DNA of 18,145 nucleotides. Origin: Neisseria sicca 4320 (lineage in GTDB: Bacteria; Pseudomonadota; Gammaproteobacteria; Burkholderiales; Neisseriaceae). Where the stretch lies: positions 1 to 18,145 of the forward strand of contig NZ_AEPF01000131.1 of NCBI RefSeq assembly GCF_000193735.1. The letters run 5' to 3'. Both the position numbers and the translations under genes were made by a program. Shown here piece after piece: positions 6,281 to 13,378 of this stretch; position 1 is the stretch's first letter, and each line of letters starts with the position of its first letter. The notes below the pieces were generated by a model that saw only the letters and a list, made by a program, of their open reading frames with translations, had not been told where the DNA came from and searched no databases.

Positions 6281-7834
6281 ATGAACCCGAAAATTCCCGC
6301 CACAGCAGCCATGTTGGTCAAAAACTCGGAACGTTATCTGACCGAAGTATTGACCGCGCTTCAAGACTTCGACGAAGTTTTGCTGCTCGACAACGGCTCG
6401 ACCGACCGCACCTTTGAAATCGCCGAACGCTTCACCAACGTCAGTTATTACAAATACGACTTCATCGGCTTCGGACCGATGAAAAACCTCGCCGCCCGCC
6501 TCGCGCAAAACAATTGGATATTCAGCATAGACAGCGACGAAGTGGCAGATGGCGAACTGATTGCCGCCATCCGCAAAGCCGTGGCGGAAAACAAAGAACA
6601 AAACATCTTCTCGCTCTCGCGCCTGAACCACTACAACGGCCGCCTGATCAAAGCCTGCGGCTGGTATCCCGACATTATCCCGCGCCTTTACCACCGCCGG
6701 TTTACCCGTTTTTCCGACCGTCAGGTGCATGAATCGCTGATCTTGCCGCCCGATGCAAACATCCGTCCGCTCGAAGGTCGTCTGAAACACTATTCCTTCG
6801 AAAACGCCGAAGGGCTGATTCAGAAAATGCAGCAATACAGCTCGCTCTACGCCGAAGAAAACCGCTACAAAAAAGACAGCTCACCCTTCAAAGCCTTGCT
6901 GCACGGCAGCGTATCGTTTGTCAAAAACTACCTGCTCAAACGCGGTTTCGCCTACGGCGCGGATGGCTTGACCATTTCCATCGCCAATGCGCAAGGTTCG
7001 TACTACAAATATGTCAAACTTTACGAGCGCAACCGCAATATTAGCGTCGCCCTGATTGTAACCACCTACAACCGTCCCGACGCGCTGGAGCTGGTTTTAA
7101 AATCCGCGCTCGCGCAAACCCGCCGGCCCGACGAAATCATCGTCGCCGACGACGGTTCGCGCCAAGACACCGCCGAAGTCGTCGAGTTCATCCGCAGCCA
7201 CACTGACATCCCCGTCAAACATTCTTGGCGGCCAGACGACGGCTTCCGCGCCGCCGAATCGCGCAACCGCGCGCTGGCGCAGGCAAAAAGCGACTACATC
7301 ATCCTCATCGACGGCGACATGATACTCGACCCGTCCTTCGTCGCCGACCACCTCAAACTCGCACGCAAAGGCAGGCTGGTACAAGGTTCGCGCGTCATCC
7401 TGACCCAAGCGCGTACCGAAGAAATTTTAGATTCCGGCGAATTGCCCGATTTGTCCGTGTTCAGCCAAGGCATAGAAAAACGCCTCTCCGCCCTGCGCTG
7501 CCGCAGCCTGTCCGCCCTGATCGGCAGACAAAGCAGCCGCAAACACAAAGGCATCAAAACCTGCAACATGGGCTTTTTCCGCAGCGATGCGCTTGCCGTC
7601 AACGGCTTCGACAACCGTTTCGTCGGCTGGGGGCGCGAAGACAGCGAATTCGTCGCCCGCCTCTTCCATAACGGCATGAAACGCCACAACCTCAAATTCG
7701 CCGGCATCGCCTACCACCTCTGGCACCACGAAGCCGAACGCGACGCCCTGCCGCAAAACGACGCCCTGCTCAAAGCTACGCTGTCCGAACAAAAAATCCG
7801 CTGCGAACATGGCATGGACGAGTTCATAAAATAA
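6281..7834 (+). CDS. Two-domain fused family-2 glycosyltransferase
   Basis: A 517-aa protein with two glycosyltransferase-A folds in tandem. The first (about 8-250) resembles the WaaE/KdtX group of lipopolysaccharide-core transferases: LLLDNGSTD (34-42), the metal-binding IDSDE (83-87) and QVHESL (148-153). The second (about 254-517) is a separate GT2 unit: VTTYNRPDA (260-268), VADDGS (288-293), IDGDM (343-347), and a C-terminal acceptor-side motif GWGREDSEF (449-457) with HLWHH (479-483), as in galactosyltransferase or chondroitin-synthase-like enzymes. Both keep a DxD motif, so both may be active. No membrane segment is evident; it probably acts on the cytoplasmic side, adding two sugars to a lipooligosaccharide or other glycan. 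The donor and acceptor are not determinable. A DUS (6775-6786) is read in frame inside the first domain. It is preceded by the nucleoside hydrolase and closed by a DUS hairpin. Confidence 0.88.
   Translation: MNPKIPATAAMLVKNSERYLTEVLTALQDFDEVLLLDNGSTDRTFEIAERFTNVSYYKYDFIGFGPMKNLAARLAQNNWIFSIDSDEVADGELIAAIRKAVAENKEQNIFSLSRLNHYNGRLIKACGWYPDIIPRLYHRRFTRFSDRQVHESLILPPDANIRPLEGRLKHYSFENAEGLIQKMQQYSSLYAEENRYKKDSSPFKALLHGSVSFVKNYLLKRGFAYGADGLTISIANAQGSYYKYVKLYERNRNISVALIVTTYNRPDALELVLKSALAQTRRPDEIIVADDGSRQDTAEVVEFIRSHTDIPVKHSWRPDDGFRAAESRNRALAQAKSDYIILIDGDMILDPSFVADHLKLARKGRLVQGSRVILTQARTEEILDSGELPDLSVFSQGIEKRLSALRCRSLSALIGRQSSRKHKGIKTCNMGFFRSDALAVNGFDNRFVGWGREDSEFVARLFHNGMKRHNLKFAGIAYHLWHHEAERDALPQNDALLKATLSEQKIRCEHGMDEFIK
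6775..6786 (+). repeat. Intragenic DUS in glycosyltransferase
   Basis: A perfect AGGTCGTCTGAA inside the first glycosyltransferase domain, translated in frame as part of EGRLK (165-169). It has no inverted partner. Confidence 0.8.
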
Positions 7835-7860
7835 ACCGTTTTGCGTGTGTTTCCCCCCTC

Positions 7861-7892
7861 AAACGTCGTCTGAAACCTTTCAGACGACGTTT
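7861..7892 (+). terminator. DUS-pair hairpin after glycosyltransferase gene
   Basis: Perfect 15-bp inverted arms (7861-7875, 7878-7892) around a 2-bp centre, followed by a short T run. Both copies read CGTCGTCTGAA, so the usual AGG start is missing. It begins 26 bp after the stop codon. Confidence 0.85.
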
Positions 7893-7947
7893 TACCTTCA
7901 AGCAGCCGCCAGCCCATCAAATCTTTACTGAAACCAAACACTTGCAG

Positions 7948-7956
7948 TGCTATACT
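7948..7956 (+). promoter_or_regulatory. Possible extended -10 promoter of the EEP-family gene
   Basis: TGCTATACT forms a TGn-extended -10 box (TATACT, 7951-7956), 43 bp upstream of the ATG at 8000. A weak -35 candidate (CTGAAA, 7928-7933) lies 17 bp upstream. It fits because the previous gene ends in a terminator. This is a sequence match only. Confidence 0.4.
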
Positions 7957-7999
7957 ATTAATACAACGACAAACGATTCACACACTACGGTTACACATC

Positions 8000-8761
8000 A
8001 TGTCCCCCCGCCCGATTACCATCACCTCATACAACATGCACAAAGGCATGTCCGCGCTCAACCGCAAAGTCCAAGTGGACAGCATGGCGGAAGAGCTGCG
8101 CGGCATAGGCTCGGATGTCCTGTTTTTACAAGAAGTGCAAGGTCAACACCTGATGCGCAGCAACAGGCTGCCCGACTTCCCCGAACAACCGCATTACGAC
8201 ATCCTCGGCGACCGCCTTTCCTACAACCGCAGCTACGGCAAAAACGCCGTTTACCCGCAGCGCCATCACGGCAACGCCATCCTCAGCCGCCTGCCGCTGG
8301 AAACCCGCCACAACCTCAACATCAGCGTCAACAAACTCGAACAGCGCGGCGTACTCCATTGCGAAGTCCTGCCCGAAGGCTGGGACATCCCGCTCGTCTG
8401 CCTGTGCGCCCATCTCAACCTGCGCGAACCCGACCGCGCCAAACAATACCGCGCCATCTTCGAATACGTCGTGCATCACATCGACCCGCAAAGCCCGCTG
8501 ATTCTCGCCGGCGACTTCAACGACTGGCGGCAAAAATCCGCCCTGTCCTTGGGTAACGCCCTGAACCTGAACGAAGTATTCGTCGACAGCAACGGCAAAC
8601 GCCCCAAAACCTTCCCCGCCCGCCTGCCCGTCCTCAGCCTCGACCGCGTCTATACCCGCAACCTGGAAGTCTTAGACTCCCAAATCCACAACGGCAAAAA
8701 CTGGCAACGCCTCTCCGACCACTTGCCCTTAAGCGTCAAAGTCAGACCCAAACTGCCTTGA
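8000..8761 (+). CDS. Endonuclease/exonuclease/phosphatase (EEP) family protein, YbhP-like
   Basis: A 253-aa protein with the full EEP metal-dependent phosphoesterase signature: N12 in SYNMHKG, E45 in FLQEVQG, H138 in CAHLN, GDFND (171-175), D215-R216, and SDHLP (239-243) with the catalytic histidine. The family includes exonuclease III-like nucleases, lipid and inositol phosphatases, and E. coli YbhP. I see no DNA-binding insertion or signal peptide, so it should be cytosolic, and the substrate (phospholipid head group, nucleic acid or other) cannot be read from the sequence. It stands alone between two DUS hairpins, so it is probably a monocistronic unit. The start codon has no strong Shine-Dalgarno, but the conserved domain begins within six residues of it. 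Confidence 0.88.
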   Translation: MSPRPITITSYNMHKGMSALNRKVQVDSMAEELRGIGSDVLFLQEVQGQHLMRSNRLPDFPEQPHYDILGDRLSYNRSYGKNAVYPQRHHGNAILSRLPLETRHNLNISVNKLEQRGVLHCEVLPEGWDIPLVCLCAHLNLREPDRAKQYRAIFEYVVHHIDPQSPLILAGDFNDWRQKSALSLGNALNLNEVFVDSNGKRPKTFPARLPVLSLDRVYTRNLEVLDSQIHNGKNWQRLSDHLPLSVKVRPKLP

Positions 8762-8775
8762 CCGTTCCAACGACA

Positions 8776-8818
8776 AAGGTCGTCTGAAAACCTGAAATCG
8801 GGAATTTCAGACGACCTT
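8776..8818 (+). terminator. DUS-pair hairpin after the EEP gene
   Basis: Inverted 14-bp arms (8776-8789, 8805-8818), each holding AGGTCGTCTGAA, with a 15-bp loop. It begins 14 bp after the stop codon. The stretch 8819-9012 beyond it has no gene and no clear promoter. Confidence 0.8.
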
Positions 8819-9012
8819 CCATATCCACGCTCCTACCCGCCACACCGTATGAGGTTCAAATACAGGATATTTATACCATCATTTAAATTCCGTCGTTCCT
8901 ACCTGAATTTGATGTAAAACGATAGAAGAATCTCTTGTATTTTCAACCCCTTTATTTCCCTACACTTCGTTTCCCGATAAAATACGCCTTTTCGATTTTG
9001 ACTCTATCTGCC

Positions 9013-9861
9013 ATGCCGACCGACCTTCAAGCCATCAACCGCCTGCTGCCGCAAACCCAGTGCCGAGAATGCGGCTATCAAGGCTGCCTGCCTTATGCAC
9101 AAGCTTTGCTGCACGAAGATGCGCCTGTTAATCTGTGCGCGCCCGGTGGAGAAGCGGTGATGGTGGATATTGCCTCCTTATTGGGCAAGCCGCGCGTCGC
9201 GCCCGTCAAAATCCAGCCCAAAGCTGTCGCCTTGATAGACGAAGCCGCCTGTATCGGCTGTACCGCCTGCATCCGCGCTTGTCCTGTCGATGCGATTATG
9301 GGCGCAAGCAAGTTCATGCACACCGTCATCAGCGACGAATGCACAGGCTGCGGACTCTGCCTCCCACCTTGTCCGGTGGATTGTATCGACATGATACCTT
9401 CCGAACACGACTATCTCCCCGCCGCGCGCAGCCTGAGCCGCTCTTCCGAAGCACGTTTCGCCGCCGCCGAACACGCGCAAAGCCGCTTTGATTGGCACAC
9501 GGAGCGCAAAGCACGCGATGAGGCGGAACGCAAAGCCATGCTTGCCGAGCGCGAAGCCGCTGTTAAAGCCAAACAGGCACAAATTCAAGCCGAAACCCAA
9601 GCTGCCGCCAAACCTGCCTTCAATCCCATGGATTTGATTGCCAAAGCCATGGCGAAAGCCCAATCCCAACAAGACAAACTGGTTGCATCCGACAACCGTG
9701 AAGCCTTCAAAAACCGACAAATCGAAGAAGCCAAAGAACGCGCCGAATTACGCCGCGCCCAGCGTGATGTCAAATATGGCAACGAAGAAGAAAAAGCCGC
9801 CGCACTTGCCTATCTGCGCCGTTATAAAGCGGAGCAGGAAGCAGCCAAAGAAATACGGTGA
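9013..9861 (+). CDS. rnfB: Solitary RnfB-like iron-sulfur protein (ferredoxin)
   Basis: A 282-aa iron-sulfur protein. An N-terminal Fe-S domain has C17, C20, C25 and C42 (QCRECGYQGC, LCAPGG). Two classical 4Fe-4S ferredoxin motifs follow: C80/C83/C86 with C90, and C110/C113/C116 with C120. Residues about 140-282 are a highly charged Ala/Glu/Lys-rich helical tail. In Rnf complexes RnfB carries electrons between soluble donors and the membrane complex and starts with a membrane anchor. Here the chosen start (MPTDLQ) leaves no anchor, and no RnfA, C, D, G or E gene is nearby. Starting at the in-frame ATG at 8935 would add 26 hydrophobic residues, but these read through likely promoter sequence; I prefer 9013. 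It is probably a soluble ferredoxin; the redox partner is unknown. Confidence 0.87.
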   Translation: MPTDLQAINRLLPQTQCRECGYQGCLPYAQALLHEDAPVNLCAPGGEAVMVDIASLLGKPRVAPVKIQPKAVALIDEAACIGCTACIRACPVDAIMGASKFMHTVISDECTGCGLCLPPCPVDCIDMIPSEHDYLPAARSLSRSSEARFAAAEHAQSRFDWHTERKARDEAERKAMLAEREAAVKAKQAQIQAETQAAAKPAFNPMDLIAKAMAKAQSQQDKLVASDNREAFKNRQIEEAKERAELRRAQRDVKYGNEEEKAAALAYLRRYKAEQEAAKEIR

Positions 9862-9883
9862 TTTTGGTGAAGAGACTTTGAAG

Positions 9884-9910
9884 GTCGTCTGAAATAGGTT
9901 TTCAGACGAC
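9884..9910 (+). terminator. DUS-pair hairpin after rnfB-like gene
   Basis: Inverted 11-bp arms (9884-9894, 9900-9910) of the DUS core with a T run after the stem. The left copy is complete; the right copy has lost one base of its AGG start. It begins 22 bp after the stop codon. Confidence 0.8.
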
Positions 9911-9914
9911 TTTA

Positions 9915-10071
9915 TATAGTGGATTAACTTTAAATCAGGACAAGGCGACGAAGCCGCAGACAGTACAGATAGTACGGAACCGATTCACTTGGTGCTTCAG
10001 CACCTTAGAGAATCGTTCTCTTTGAGCTAAGGCGAGGCAACGCCGTACTGGTTGAAAGTTAATCCACTATA
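9915..10071 (+). repeat. Full-length Correia element (CREE/NEMIS)
   Basis: About 157 bp with intact terminal repeats: it starts TATAGTGGATTAACTTTAAA and ends GTTAATCCACTATA. It contains the complete interior, including the IHF-region block (GATTCACTTGGTGCTTCAGC) and the TACGGAACCG segment that shorter Correia elements lack. It starts 4 bp after the rnfB hairpin and is the inverted counterpart of the element at 3869-4023. With the two hairpins it fills most of the gene-free stretch 9862-10253; 10072-10188 shows nothing clear. Confidence 0.95.
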
Positions 10072-10188
10072 AAAAAGATTCCGTCATTCCAGTGCAGATG
10101 AAAATCCTTATTCAATAATCGGAAATTTCCAAATACATCATTCCTACGGAGAATATTGATAAAAACAAACTACCGCTTCAACAAAAAG

Positions 10189-10240
10189 AAGGTCGTCTGA
10201 AAACGCAGCATAGACAATTCCAGCGTTTTCAGACGACCTT
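10189..10240 (-). terminator. DUS-pair hairpin, terminator of aldehyde dehydrogenase gene
   Basis: The longest perfect stem among the DUS pairs: 18-bp arms (10189-10206, 10223-10240) with a 16-bp loop, extending past the uptake sequence by GC-rich pairs. It begins 13 bp beyond the minus-strand stop codon and is followed by a T run in that direction. Confidence 0.9.
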
Positions 10241-10253
10241 TTTCAATCCGTCC

Positions 10254-11597
10254 TTATTTCTGCCAATACGTTTTCACGTTCACAAATTCATACAACCCGA
10301 ATTCAGACAATTCCCGCCCGTAACCTGAGGCTTTGACGCCGCCAAAGGGTAGGCGCAGGTCGCTACTGGTGTGGCGGTTGATAAAGACCGAGCCTGCTTG
10401 GATTTTTTCGGCAAACGCCCAAGCGCGACGTGTATCGGCGGTATAAATGCTGGCGCCCAATCCGTAGGGCGTATCGTTGGCAAGGGCGACAGCGTGTTCC
10501 TCGTCCTTCGCCCGCAAAATCATGGCAACCGGCCCGAAAACCTCTTCATTCCAAACGCGGCAGTCGGGATTAACCTTATCCAACACTGTGGCAGGGTAAA
10601 ACCAGCCCTTTCCTTCTGGAATAAAACCGCCCGTCAAAACTTCTGCGCCGTGTGCGACTGCGTCCTGCACTTGAGCGTGTACGTTTGCGCGCAAGTCTTC
10701 ACGGTGCAGCGGGGCGAGTGTGGTCGCAGGGTCTTTGGGATCGCCTGTTTGCAGTTTGGCGCATTCGGCAAGAAACAAAGGGATAAAGCGGTCGGCGACG
10801 GCTTCAGTAACGACGATTCGTTTGGCGGCATTGCAAGACTGACCGGCGTCGCGGAAACGCGAATAACAGGCTTCAGCAGCGGCGCGTTCGATATCCGCAT
10901 CGGGCATGACGATAAAAGGGTTGCTGCCGCCGAGTTCGAGGACGGTTTTCTTGAGGTGCATTCCCGCATGGGCGGCGAGCAGGCGGCCGGTCTGTGTTGA
11001 ACCAGTAAACGCCATCGCATCGGTGTCTTCAATGGCTCTCAATGTATCGTCGTTGTCCAGCCACGCACCAATCAACGGGAGGTCGTCTGAAACCAGTTCC
11101 AGCAACGCCGCGCTGACCCGTGCAACACTGGGCGCAGGTTTGACGGCACAAGCATTGCCCGCACACAGGGCAGGAATGGCAAAACGCAAAACCTGCCAAA
11201 CAGGATAGTTCCACGGCATGACGGCAAGCACAACACCCAACGGCTCAAAACGCACCTGACTGAGGCTCGCCTGCGTGGCAATGGTCTTATGCGCCAGCAA
11301 CTCAGGGGCAAGGCGGACGTAATATCGGATGAGTTCGACCGATTTATCCAGTTCGGCACGGCATTCATGCAGGCAGCGTCCGACTTCTTCACAAACCATT
11401 TCCGCAAGCCGCTCCTTGTTTTGCGCCAAACGCTCGGCAAAGGCTTGCAGCAAAGCAGTCCGTCCGGTAACGCCCAACCGCGCAAACGCCTGCCGGCGCA
11501 CCTTCAACGCTGTCAATTCTTGTGCAAATTCGGCATAACTCTGCGCTGGACGGCAGCAAAGGGTTTCGCCGGTATAGGCATTGATGCTGTGAAACAT
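10254..11597 (-). CDS. NAD(P)-dependent aldehyde dehydrogenase, succinate-semialdehyde type (YneI/Sad-like)
   Basis: A 447-aa aldehyde dehydrogenase. Landmarks are MPWNYPVWQVLR with N130, K153 in AVKPAP, the cofactor loop FTGSTQTG (197-204), E221 in LELGGSNPF, the catalytic nucleophile C255 in GQSCNAAKR, and a C-terminal FGGVKASGYGREL. The spacing and several segments recall E. coli YneI/Sad, which oxidises succinate semialdehyde to succinate; the substrate is inferred from that. The start has an excellent ribosome-binding site (AAAGGAG, 7 bp upstream). It is slightly shorter than YneI (462 aa). One short region (about 165-180) lies where a DUS (11080-11091) is encoded in frame. It is monocistronic, with a DUS hairpin on each side. 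Confidence 0.9.
   Translation of the reverse strand: MFHSINAYTGETLCCRPAQSYAEFAQELTALKVRRQAFARLGVTGRTALLQAFAERLAQNKERLAEMVCEEVGRCLHECRAELDKSVELIRYYVRLAPELLAHKTIATQASLSQVRFEPLGVVLAVMPWNYPVWQVLRFAIPALCAGNACAVKPAPSVARVSAALLELVSDDLPLIGAWLDNDDTLRAIEDTDAMAFTGSTQTGRLLAAHAGMHLKKTVLELGGSNPFIVMPDADIERAAAEACYSRFRDAGQSCNAAKRIVVTEAVADRFIPLFLAECAKLQTGDPKDPATTLAPLHREDLRANVHAQVQDAVAHGAEVLTGGFIPEGKGWFYPATVLDKVNPDCRVWNEEVFGPVAMILRAKDEEHAVALANDTPYGLGASIYTADTRRAWAFAEKIQAGSVFINRHTSSDLRLPFGGVKASGYGRELSEFGLYEFVNVKTYWQK
11080..11091 (+). repeat. Intragenic DUS in aldehyde dehydrogenase gene
   Basis: A perfect AGGTCGTCTGAA on the plus strand, read through in the minus-strand gene as part of LVSDDL. It has no inverted partner. 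Confidence 0.8.
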
Positions 11598-11631
11598 GGT
11601 TCGGCTCCTTTGTATATCGGTTTTATTTTAG

Positions 11632-11665
11632 GTCGTCTGAAAATAAAGATGTTCTTTCAGACGAC
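11632..11665. repeat. Inverted DUS pair upstream of the aldehyde dehydrogenase gene
   Basis: Inverted 11-bp arms (11632-11642, 11655-11665) about 35 bp upstream of the dehydrogenase start codon. The nearest upstream gene on that strand already has its own hairpin at 11824-11868, so this pair may lie in the leader or promoter of the dehydrogenase gene rather than serve as a needed terminator. Confidence 0.75.
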
Positions 11666-11823
11666 GTTTGTGCATCATCAAAGAAACGCGATTATATAGC
11701 AAACTTAGTTAACTCCATGCAGTCCTTTCTAAATAGACAGCCTGAACGAAAAAGAATTTATGTAACTCGATAATCACTCATTAAGAAGTAATCGAAATAT
11801 CTAAAATAAGCCTAAAAAATAAT

Positions 11824-11868
11824 AAAGGTCGTCTGAAACCCTGTTTCCAAGGTTTTCAGACGACCTTT
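11824..11868 (-). terminator. DUS-pair hairpin after the 76-aa gene
   Basis: Inverted 15-bp arms (11824-11838, 11854-11868), with partial pairing continuing into the loop (ACC/GGT). It begins 5 bp beyond the stop codon of the 76-aa minus-strand gene, unusually close. Confidence 0.85.
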
Positions 11869-11873
11869 CATCA

Positions 11874-12104
11874 TCAACACAGATTATAGGAAGCAGAACC
11901 AATAGCAGCCGAATTTGCAAATGGCAATGATTTCCCACCAATTTGCAATAAATTGTCTAAATAACCATATGTAGCACCAGCCGCATTTACCCAATCCTTA
12001 CTAGTATATTTATCTTGATTGGGAAGTACAAGATTATTGCTTGCAATATTGCTCGCATTAACGACACCATTACCAATATTTATAGCTTCAGAAACTCTTG
12101 ACAT
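11874..12104 (-). CDS. Hypothetical 76-aa protein, possibly a truncated N-terminal fragment
   Basis: I do not recognise this protein. It starts MSRVSEAINIGNGVV, is rich in Ala, Asn, Gly and Ser, and has no signal peptide, membrane segment or known motif. A good ribosome-binding site (AGGAG, 9 bp upstream of the ATG) supports translation. Composition and the small-residue-rich sequence recall the opening of larger secreted proteins or toxins, but that is only an impression. It stops five bases before a DUS hairpin, which suggests that recombination at the uptake sequence cut off a longer reading frame. It lies in AT-rich DNA 76 bp downstream of the 222-aa gene on the same strand, so the two may be cotranscribed. 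Confidence 0.55.
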   Translation of the reverse strand: MSRVSEAINIGNGVVNASNIASNNLVLPNQDKYTSKDWVNAAGATYGYLDNLLQIGGKSLPFANSAAIGSASYNLC

Positions 12105-12180
12105 GGAAACAAACTCCTAATCTTTAGTTACTTACTGCTTGACAAAACTCTAAGATTTTTATATTTATCATTACGGCTAA

Positions 12181-12849
12181 TTATAAAAAATAATAGAGAC
12201 AATATAAAAAAATAAACCAAAAAGATAAATCTGATTTTAGATTTGCAATATATCTATCCCTATAAAGCGAAACCATTTCTCCATAAGTATAAAAAATACT
12301 ATCATTTAGCTTTAGCTCATAAATTGTCATATTATCATCTACTTTAGCATATACTTTATAACCATATAAGTTTCTTGGATTTTCACAAAATATTTTATTT
12401 GAATCTGATATGCACTTACCTTCCCTTTCTAGCTTTACCGCAATCCAATCACATCTACCCGGCGCATAAACTCCTCCTATACCTCTAGCTCCATACCCCA
12501 CTAGGAGCTTATTCACATTACCACAGTAAATATTTATGTTTTTATTCTTTGTTTTAATATAAATTCCATCCAATCTTTCTTTATACTTTCCAGGTGGTGG
12601 GCGGTCATCATGGATAACTTCTCCAGTAATAGTATGCAAACTTTTATATTTAGGTTGATTATATAGATAATAACTATAATTTTTTAAATCCTGGAAGCTG
12701 ACAATAAAAAATGGAATAGAGAAAAAGAAAAAGAAAAAAGAAATCTGTTTAGGATTAAAGGGAACGGCTTTTGTTTTTTCCACAAGAATATCCATCTTCA
12801 AAATAAAATTTCCAATAAAATACCACATTCCCATAAACCTACAACCCAT
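12181..12849 (-). CDS. Hypothetical membrane protein in AT-rich DNA
   Basis: I do not recognise this protein (222 aa from the first ATG). It has a very hydrophobic segment around residues 37-52 (FFFFFFSIPFFIVSF), then a polar region of about 150 residues with three visible cysteines (YCGN, GRCDW, KCISD), and a short hydrophobic end (FWFIFLYCLYYFL). This suggests a membrane protein with one large loop outside or inside; the last segment is short and the protein may be truncated. The start is uncertain: ATGs at 12849, 12834, 12828 and 12795 are in frame, none with a clear Shine-Dalgarno. Base composition and codon use (AAA, ATA, TTT-rich) differ sharply from the flanking genes, a sign of horizontal transfer. 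An immunity-type role next to a toxin remnant is possible but unproven. Confidence 0.6.
   Translation of the reverse strand: MGCRFMGMWYFIGNFILKMDILVEKTKAVPFNPKQISFFFFFFSIPFFIVSFQDLKNYSYYLYNQPKYKSLHTITGEVIHDDRPPPGKYKERLDGIYIKTKNKNINIYCGNVNKLLVGYGARGIGGVYAPGRCDWIAVKLEREGKCISDSNKIFCENPRNLYGYKVYAKVDDNMTIYELKLNDSIFYTYGEMVSLYRDRYIANLKSDLSFWFIFLYCLYYFL
12721..12738. repeat. Short GAAAAA hexamer repeat within the 222-aa gene
   Basis: Three near-perfect GAAAAA units in a row, encoding the phenylalanine run of the putative membrane segment. A gain or loss of one unit changes two residues and keeps the frame; the longest A run is 6. Confidence 0.6.
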
Positions 12850-12908
12850 TTTAAATAAACGGTATTTAACTCAGATAAACGTATCATTACAACTGTAAAT
12901 ACTATCAA

Positions 12909-12937
12909 AGGTCGTCTGAAAACTTTTCAGACGACCT
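12909..12937. repeat. Inverted DUS pair upstream of the 222-aa gene
   Basis: Perfect 14-bp arms (12909-12922, 12924-12937) around a single base; both copies are complete AGGTCGTCTGAA. It marks the upstream side of the 222-aa gene, with no gene ending nearby on either strand. It may be the boundary of the AT-rich segment. Confidence 0.85.
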
Positions 12938-13138
12938 ATAGGTTTCAAGTAGCTAATAGTATTCAATACGATGGTTTTTCAAAAGTTAAATTATGGTTAA
13001 ACACCGAATTTGCCTATCAGTTTTCTGACGGTTTTTATCCGTATCAGGTGCCTTTATCCTCAGTGCCTTTATCCTGATAAATGATAACTTAGACTAAGAT
13101 TCTTGCTTGATGTGCGGCAAACCCAGCTGCAGAAATCC
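12938..13138. other. Gene-free AT-rich spacer
   Basis: Part of the 529-bp gene-free stretch 12850-13378. I see no credible gene. The only internal structure is a pair of 13-bp direct repeats (GTGCCTTTATCCT) at 13048-13060 and 13063-13075. Confidence 0.5.
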
Positions 13139-13175
13139 AAAAGGTCGTCTGAAGAAAGTTTTCAGACGGCCTTTT
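13139..13175. repeat. Inverted DUS pair of mixed dialect
   Basis: 15-bp arms (13139-13153, 13161-13175) with one mismatch. The left copy is AGGTCGTCTGAA, while the right copy, read on the minus strand, is AGGCCGTCTGAA. In the plus-strand RNA the mismatch gives a U:G pair, so the hairpin can still form. It lies about 200 bp upstream of uraA. Confidence 0.85.
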
Positions 13176-13338
13176 GATTTTTTACCAAATGCTCGTGTGA
13201 AACCGCTACTAAAGCTCAATCTGCGAAGCGTATTGTTGCTAAACAACAGATTACCCATCTTGCACCCATTGCCATCTTTACCAATCTGTTTTACCTTGAA
13301 TCCGCGTTAAATTAATGTTCATCCGGCTGCCTAGACAG

Positions 13339-13344
13339 TATAAT
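13339..13344 (+). promoter_or_regulatory. uraA: Possible -10 box for uraA
   Basis: A perfect TATAAT lies 34 bp upstream of the uraA start codon and 25 bp before its ribosome-binding site (GAGG, 13369-13372). The -35 region at the expected spacing is weak. No uracil-sensing leader structure is recognisable. Confidence 0.45.
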
Positions 13345-13378
13345 TCCCGCCGTTTGAATCGAATATACGAGGTTTCGG

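Noticed and set aside
8935..9012. Upstream ATG giving the RnfB-like protein a hydrophobic N-terminus
   Set aside because: The 26 residues (MYFQPLYFPTLRFPIKYAF...) are not like the RnfB anchor; the family domain starts naturally at 9013, although the longer form cannot be fully excluded.
10072..10188. Sequence after the Correia element with CCGTCATTCC, as in Neisseria intergenic mosaic repeats
   Set aside because: Too short a match to name a repeat, and no inverted partner is visible.
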